Of a stretch of 64,000 nucleotides of DNA, positions 58,975 through 64,000 are shown piece after piece. Location of the stretch: contig JAPLCQ010000081.1 of assembly GCA_026392115.1 (NCBI GenBank), positions 29,376 to 93,375 on the forward strand, in the 5' to 3' direction. Source of the stretch: Armatimonadota bacterium (GTDB lineage Bacteria > Armatimonadota > Chthonomonadetes > Chthonomonadales > CAJBBX01). Within the stretch, counting starts at the first letter, position 1, and the number at the start of each line of letters is the position of its first letter. The notes beneath the pieces were generated by a model. It was not told where the DNA came from and did no database searches. It saw nothing but the letters and a program-made list of their open reading frames with translations. The position numbers and the translations under genes are program-made.

Positions 58975-59709
58975 TTAGGGCCGGATCTGGATTGCCGGCG
59001 GCAGGGGCCGCGAGCCATCCACCGGGCCGGGCTTGGCCGTCGGCACGATGCTGAGGACGGCGGGTGGGTTGATGCCCGGTTCGGTCTGCAGGCTCACCAC
59101 GCGGTTGACGCTGACGCTGCCGCCGCACGCGTGGGTCAAGGCCGATCGGCGCAAGAACAGCAGATAGCCGGTAACCGGCAGGTCCCCGACGGTCACGGAG
59201 TCGGGCAGCAACTGCTCAACGCCCGACCGCTTCCCGGTGCCGGCGATGTCTGCGATGGCCTGGCGGTAAGGTACCGGGTGGGCCTGTAGTAGCGTCTGCT
59301 TCCCATGCGAACTGCAAGGCCGGTCTCGTACCACGGTTGTGCCCCCGTTGGCGCGGATGCGGTCCCAATCTGATGGGCTGAGCGGCGTCCTTGGCGTATT
59401 GGAGCCCCTACGCGTTTCGCGGACCAGTTCCACAAGAGCAGTGAGCGCGGCGGGCTGCACCAGCATGGCGTTGCCGGCGCCGTGGCGCTGGAGCGTGATG
59501 CGCACGACATGGTACCGGCGTGTGACATAGGCGCCGAAGGCTCTGACCAGGTCGGCATCGGCATCCGGGAGGTGCCAGTCGATCGTGAGGCCGGTGAAGA
59601 CCTGACTGACTGTGGCGGTGCAGGGCGTGGGCGGGCCACCGGCGACCGGCTCCTGCCCGGCAGCGGCGGCACCGCAGACGAGCAGGGCCATGAAGGCGAA
59701 CTTGGGCAT
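58975..59709 (-). CDS. Secreted protein of unknown function
   Basis: The 244-aa protein has a signal peptide (MPKFAFMALLVCGAAAAG) and GAGGAGG before ATG 59709. The mature part has TVSQVFTGLTIDWHLPDADADLVRAFGAYVTRRYHVVRITLQRHG, four or five Cys (CTATVSQ, RPCSSHG, HACGGSV) that could form disulfides, and a Pro-rich end (DGSRPLPPAIQIRP). I recognise no family. It lies 71 bases downstream of the 941-aa protein gene on the same strand, so it is probably co-expressed with it. Confidence 0.65.
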   Translation of the reverse strand: MPKFAFMALLVCGAAAAGQEPVAGGPPTPCTATVSQVFTGLTIDWHLPDADADLVRAFGAYVTRRYHVVRITLQRHGAGNAMLVQPAALTALVELVRETRRGSNTPRTPLSPSDWDRIRANGGTTVVRDRPCSSHGKQTLLQAHPVPYRQAIADIAGTGKRSGVEQLLPDSVTVGDLPVTGYLLFLRRSALTHACGGSVSVNRVVSLQTEPGINPPAVLSIVPTAKPGPVDGSRPLPPAIQIRP

Positions 59710-59780
59710 CGTAGCCCTCCTCGTGCAAGCCGCCGCCCCGGGCCAGCAACAGTGTGGTCCGAGGCGGCAGCGGGTCCGTC

Positions 59781-62606
59781 TCAGTTACCTGTCTTGTTAC
59801 CGTCCTGCTTCTGGCGCTTGTCCACGACGGCTACGTCTACCTCAAAGAAGCCGGTGTCCACAGCGGCGATCCGGGTTTCATAGCCCCTGAGGTAGCCGCT
59901 GAACGACCTCTTGGGGAAGAAGAGGACGCGGGATAGTGTGGTGCCGTAGGCGATCTCCTCCGTGGGGCGCATGAGCATGCTCATGGTGTTTTGCCGCTGT
60001 GTGTCCTTCTGGTCTGGCAGGAAGCGACGCAGGGCAGGGACCAAGAGGTTGGTGACCGAGTCGTTGATGCGGCTCAGGTTCTCGGCCTTGCTGGGGCGCA
60101 CGGCTCCGACGAAGCTCGCCAACGTGGTCCCGAAGTCCAGCAGCCTGAACCCGCCTGCCCGCGATGATTCGTACTCGCGGGCGTCGAAGGTGTTGACCAT
60201 GAGGTCGAACAGATAGGGCCTGTACTTGAATGCGTAGGACTTGGCGCCGGTGGACGGCTCCACCACGACGGGTAGAGTGGCCGTGTACATGGCAGCCACT
60301 GGCTGTGCGCCCAATACGTTAGTTACGGTGCAGGCGATGCTGAGGGCGCGGGCGACCGATTCTTTCGGTGAACCGGCGTGGAGCGTCGCACCAACCCTCC
60401 GTAAGTCGTCGTCACTTACCTCGGTGGCAGAGTCCGGAGTATTTGCATCGTTTAGTTTTAGTAGTTTCATGTCAATTTTTGTCACAGGTACCACTTTGCC
60501 GTCCTTGTCGGCGAAGTGGATGACTAGCGGTCGTCGTTCACCGGCCCTCAGGGAGAGTATGCCGGTGCCACCGGCGCTGACGGAGGCCGTGGCAGGAATC
60601 CGGATGGGCTCAGGTGTTGCCTGGACCGTCTGCGGTCGCAAGGTCAGGGCGGTCTGGAAGGGTTCGGGGCTGGGCGGGACCCCGCTATCCTGGATATCCT
60701 GCTCAGTGACGAGTTCCCATGCGCGGCTACTTGAGGTAACCGGCGCCGAATTTGCCTGGCCCTGATCCACCGACCCGGGGGCGCCCGGCCTGGGTCTTGG
60801 TTGTCTCTGCTTGTGTGCGCTGGACCCACCCGGCGCCAACTTCCCCTGGCTACGTTTCTCCAAGAAGACCTTCATCTCGATGGTGTCGCTGAAGGCCAAG
60901 ATGGACTTGCCGTGGTCCGGGCCCGAGGGGTCCAGACGGTTGAACATGGCCACCTGCATAATGTAGTAGTCGCGTCGGGCTACCTCGCCGAACGCCTTCT
61001 CTGCAGTGGCCTCGTCCATCATCTGGAGCCGCACGCCTACCTTGGTAAACCCCGACACTTCCCGGACGGCGACGACAAACGAACGGCTCAGCGTCTCACC
61101 GCCGGCCTGTTTGAGCGTGAAGGTCAGCACGACATCGCCCGTCACGAGGCCCGTCAAGCGGTAGGTGATCCCGGTGGCGTTGGCGGGTTTGTCGGCCACG
61201 CGCTCCACTCCGATGGCGCCGTCGGGCGTCATAGTCACCACGGGCGGCTCGGCCGGCGGCGCCATGGGTGAGGCCCCAAGGCGCTGGAAGCTCAGGGTCG
61301 CCAGGGCCGAACTGCCCTTGATCAGCGCTTCGGGTGCATTGAACGTCATCTCAAGCGCCCTGGCAACGACGACTACCTTGACGCTGCCCTGCTTGATGTA
61401 TGTCGTCTTGGGATCTTTTGGACCGATCACGATGGAGCCGTCAGCTGTGCTCTGCAGTCCTTTGACAGACCAGGATTGCCCTTTTGCACTAATCTCGCAG
61501 TAAGTTCCAGAAGCTTTAGTATTGAGATCAGGTGGATCCTGACTGGTCGGCCAAGCCTCGTTGTACTGATCAGTTAGCTCGGACTTTAAGTCCTTGCTCT
61601 CGTCCTCAAGCAGCGAGAGACTGTCGGGTGTGACGGTGACCCGGTACTCGAGGACCTTGACCTTCAGCGTTTGGGTCTGCCCACCCGCGGTAACGGTGAT
61701 CGACGCCGGCCCATTCACCAGCGTGGCCTTGGTTCCGCTGAGCGTCAGTGTGCCGCTGGCGTCCACCTCAGCGTCAAGACAGGCGTCGTCGGAGACTGCA
61801 AGATCGGGAGCATCCTTCAGCCCGGCAGCCTGATACACTTTGGGCTTGCCGACCAGGATACTGGGGGGCGCGTCCGTCAACACGCTCTGAAGACTTGCCA
61901 CTGAGAAACAGAAGACAGCAATCGAACAAGGCTCACTATTCATAGAGTTAAGTGTAAGTGTGGCGTGTCCCTGGGTAAGAGATGTAGCCAGATGCGACGT
62001 CAGCGTGACCGTCACCTCAGACTCACCGGTCTCATTGACTAGCAGGGAACCCTCGGCTGTCACTTTGTCAACACCTGTAACCTTCAGTGCTTCTGTAATC
62101 ACGGCTGACGTGCTGAGTTTGACTGTCACCTTGTCGCCCATGCTCCAAATCGATACGGGTTGCTTCTGATCCTTCGCGAGGCGCAGACTGGCCTTGCCAA
62201 TGTTTACCGTGACGTCATCCCCACCTGCGACAAATTTGACACTGCCGGCCATGAGGGCACGCATGGGCAGACTGCCCGAGCCCGCTCCGTCGATCATGAA
62301 CTGTGGCGGCTGCGTCGGCCAGCTTGGCGCCAGAGGTTTCGAAACTACGCTGGAGGCCCGCCATTGGCGAAAGTCGTCCTGCGGCACGGCGGCGGCGGGC
62401 TGTTGGGGGTCCGATGTAAGCGCAACCGCCGTCCCGCTCTGCGCGTTGCTGATCACTAACGTGAACACCTCGCCCGCCTTCACTTGCCCTCCAACGTCAC
62501 CGTTCGCATTCATGTAGGTCAGTGCGGGGGCTGGCGGCTTCGCGGCGACCTGGCATAGGGCGGGCACCTGAAGTACCGCCAGAAGAGCGACCGCGAAGAG
62601 CGACAT
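59781..62606 (-). CDS. Large secreted/surface protein with bacterial Ig-like (Big_2-type) segments
   Basis: The 941-aa protein has a signal peptide (SLFAVALLAVLQVPALCQ). ATG 62606 starts right at it but has only a weak ribosome site; an ATG at 62756 with GAGGAG would add 50 residues before the signal. The N-terminal 550 residues alternate Ig-like segments (SLVISNAQSGTA-like; TLTLSGTKATLVNGPASITVTAGGQTQTLKVKVLEY, then VTVTPDSLSLLEDES, a Big_2 pattern). Residues about 650-780 are Pro/Ser/Gln-rich linker, and the C-terminal 200 (FRLLDFGTTLASFVGAVRP, VTNLLVPALRRFLPDQ, GYLRGYETRIAAVDTGFFEVDV) form an unrecognised domain. Parts of the gene (60,430-60,480; 61,490-61,580; 61,910-62,140) are clearly less GC-rich than the rest of the window. 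Confidence 0.75.
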   Translation of the reverse strand: MSLFAVALLAVLQVPALCQVAAKPPAPALTYMNANGDVGGQVKAGEVFTLVISNAQSGTAVALTSDPQQPAAAVPQDDFRQWRASSVVSKPLAPSWPTQPPQFMIDGAGSGSLPMRALMAGSVKFVAGGDDVTVNIGKASLRLAKDQKQPVSIWSMGDKVTVKLSTSAVITEALKVTGVDKVTAEGSLLVNETGESEVTVTLTSHLATSLTQGHATLTLNSMNSEPCSIAVFCFSVASLQSVLTDAPPSILVGKPKVYQAAGLKDAPDLAVSDDACLDAEVDASGTLTLSGTKATLVNGPASITVTAGGQTQTLKVKVLEYRVTVTPDSLSLLEDESKDLKSELTDQYNEAWPTSQDPPDLNTKASGTYCEISAKGQSWSVKGLQSTADGSIVIGPKDPKTTYIKQGSVKVVVVARALEMTFNAPEALIKGSSALATLSFQRLGASPMAPPAEPPVVTMTPDGAIGVERVADKPANATGITYRLTGLVTGDVVLTFTLKQAGGETLSRSFVVAVREVSGFTKVGVRLQMMDEATAEKAFGEVARRDYYIMQVAMFNRLDPSGPDHGKSILAFSDTIEMKVFLEKRSQGKLAPGGSSAHKQRQPRPRPGAPGSVDQGQANSAPVTSSSRAWELVTEQDIQDSGVPPSPEPFQTALTLRPQTVQATPEPIRIPATASVSAGGTGILSLRAGERRPLVIHFADKDGKVVPVTKIDMKLLKLNDANTPDSATEVSDDDLRRVGATLHAGSPKESVARALSIACTVTNVLGAQPVAAMYTATLPVVVEPSTGAKSYAFKYRPYLFDLMVNTFDAREYESSRAGGFRLLDFGTTLASFVGAVRPSKAENLSRINDSVTNLLVPALRRFLPDQKDTQRQNTMSMLMRPTEEIAYGTTLSRVLFFPKRSFSGYLRGYETRIAAVDTGFFEVDVAVVDKRQKQDGNKTGN

Positions 62607-63399
62607 CCGGAGTCTCGCTACGCTTATGGAAACGGCTCCTTGGGGACCTGGTCGTCGGCCCGGAGTGTGTTCCCGGGCCTTGCCGATGGAGGCCACGCCG
62701 TGCGAGCCATCCACCGCGATCACTGCAGGGATCAACCAACGTACAGGTGCAGACATGCGCAGTTCTCCTCGATGCCTCCCGGCATCAGTGTGTACGCTCA
62801 GTGTCGCCTGCGCCACCACGCCGGATGCCTTCGGAGCCGCTGCGGCGAGGTGGGGCACTGCTCCCTTGCGGTATCTCATCAGGACTGCTCCCATGGGGTG
62901 ACGCTGGTGCTCAACAGGCTCTGGAACGGGCCCGTACGGCGGCGCTCCATGACGGCTTGGGTGGGGCGGCGGCGCACGGCGGGAGCGTTCGACGGTGGGC
63001 AGGGAGTGACATTGGGTGGGGATACATGACAAGGAGTGAGGCGTACGAGCAGGCTGGCACGAATCAGCGGTGGTAGACCGGTGTGGTCGCGACCGCATTC
63101 CTAATGATGGGTTAGGGGTGACTGCCATGCCCAATAGCAATCTCCGGGTCGGCGCCCACATCGGCTTGCAGAGGCAGGGCGACGGTCCAGTAGGTTGATC
63201 GACACCGGATAGTAATGCCAACGCCCATGTGGCGCAAGGGGTCTTCGGTGGCTTTTTCCGCATTCTGCGCGCACCGTCGCACCGGACCTGCCGCCCGCCT
63301 CTGCAGCCGGCCTCCTCGCCCCGCCCGCCCCCACAGCAGGTACCATGCCTCCACAGTTTCGGCCGCTGGGCCGGGCCGAGGGGAAGGGGATTGCCTACC
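62607..63399. other. 793-bp intergenic region between divergent genes
   Basis: No gene is convincing. The minus frame of the 941-aa protein stays open up to 63419, but that part is Arg/Pro/Gly-rich without signal or domain character, as expected of GC-rich noncoding sequence; only the stretch to ATG 62756 might be translated. The plus-strand frames have no ribosome sites. The region should hold promoters for both neighbours; none is clear. Confidence 0.4.
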
Positions 63400-64000
63400 A
63401 TGAATCGTCGCGAGTTCATTGGGAGTTCGGCGGTGGCCGTGGGAGCCGCGGGATCGCTGGCGCTGGAGCCTGAGGCCGAGGCGGCCGCCGTGATCCGGGA
63501 GGTCTATGAGCTGCGGCACTACCGGCTCAAGCCCGATGCCGCGCCGGCCGGCCTGCTGGACTACTTCGGCCAGGCTCTGGTCCCCGCGGCCAAGCGCCAG
63601 GGGCTCGGGCCTGTCGGCGTCTTCGTGGAGCAGAAGCCCTCGGCCGAGCCGACGGTGACGCTGCTGCTGGCCTTCCCGGCCATCGCCGCCTTCTGGGCCT
63701 TCGGCGACAAACTGGCGGCGGACAAGGAGTACCAGCGCGCGGGCGAGGCCTACATCGGCGCGCAACCCCAGTCGCCCGCCTATGCGCGCATCGAGAGTTC
63801 GCTGGCGGCCGCCTTCACCGGGATGCCCCGCCTGGAGGCGCCGGACACGGCCAAGCCGCGCCAGTTTGAGTTGCGGACCTATGAGAGCCACAGCGAGGCG
63901 GCTCACTCCCGCAAGGTCGGCATGTTTAACGACGGTGAGATCGCCATCTTCCGCCGTTGCGGCCTGGCGCCCCCGTACTTCTTGCGCTCGATAACACGTG
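63400..64000 (+). CDS. Tat-exported NIPSNAP-family protein (partial, runs off right edge)
   Basis: The first 200 codons are present and open to the edge. A Tat signal (NRREFIGSSAVAVGAAGSLAL) is followed by a first ferredoxin-like NIPSNAP domain, IREVYELRHYRLKPD..., with LLDYFGQALVPAAKRQGLGPVGVFVEQ and VTLLLAFPAIAAF. A second repeat begins near residue 157 (FELRTYESHSEAAHSRKVGMFNDGEIAIFRRCGL). Function of exported NIPSNAP proteins is unknown. GGGGAAGGGGA precedes ATG 63400. Confidence 0.88.
   Translation, partial: MNRREFIGSSAVAVGAAGSLALEPEAEAAAVIREVYELRHYRLKPDAAPAGLLDYFGQALVPAAKRQGLGPVGVFVEQKPSAEPTVTLLLAFPAIAAFWAFGDKLAADKEYQRAGEAYIGAQPQSPAYARIESSLAAAFTGMPRLEAPDTAKPRQFELRTYESHSEAAHSRKVGMFNDGEIAIFRRCGLAPPYFLRSITR

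Noticed and set aside
62607..63419. Extension of the 941-aa protein by 271 residues to a start near 63419
   Set aside because: The extra sequence has no signal or domain and would place the signal peptide deep inside the protein.

Overview
The window is 64 kb of GC-rich bacterial DNA, apparently chromosomal. Three things point to an Armatimonadota-like (or related planctomycete-like) free-living degrader of complex polysaccharides: a pseudopilin of the [19 protein letters not shown]...FPVFAKAR type, seven Tat-exported oxidoreductases, isomerases or unknown proteins with an SRREF-like motif, and many secreted glycan-active enzymes. No rRNA, tRNA, CRISPR array or transposase was found.

Left part (1-20.4 kb). 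An ECF sigma factor with a long C-terminal extension runs off the left edge. It is divergent from a secreted SBBP-repeat protein. Then come a minus-strand group (glutamine-amidotransferase-like hydrolase, manA, nhaA), a ferredoxin-nitroreductase fusion, a Tat-exported Gfo/Idh/MocA oxidoreductase, and a plus-strand trio (hydroxyacid dehydrogenase, GH127-like hydrolase, BtrH-like protein). A GH42-like enzyme is divergent from a GntR/LacI-hybrid regulator across a compact operator region. A small Gly/Pro/Met-rich membrane protein, a pseudopilin, an SGNH hydrolase and a 5'-truncated GH16 gene follow.

Middle (20.4-45.2 kb). A two-gene module, an Hsp70-TPR fusion overlapping a compact SF1 helicase, is bounded exactly by a near-identical 17-bp direct repeat. 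It is the strongest candidate here for an undescribed, possibly mobile or defensive, system. Next are a glycosyltransferase with a tandemly duplicated CrtO-like membrane protein, a papain-like protease carrying Ig and cadherin-like repeats, a broken dsbD, a sialidase-like protein, two Tat-exported sugar-metabolism proteins, two toxin-antitoxin pairs (DUF433/DUF5615 and AbrB/Doc) on either side of a Tat-exported unknown, a four-heme cytochrome, an alpha-galactosidase-like enzyme and an ABC permease pair without an ATPase.

Right part (45.2-64 kb). A large glycosidase-like protein faces a long minus-strand series: a 941-aa secreted Ig-like protein, a small secreted protein, a gene remnant, three paralogous proteins made of seven RCC1 repeats plus three Ig modules, a 743-aa secreted protein with the same Ig modules, and a sulfatase. 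A Tat-exported NIPSNAP-type protein leaves the right edge. The same Ig module also ends the SBBP protein at 1-4 kb, so one secreted module is reused across unrelated proteins.

Many genes overlap in TTGA, GTGA, ATGA or TGATG arrangements, which indicates translationally coupled operons. All functional calls come from reading motifs by eye, without database searches.
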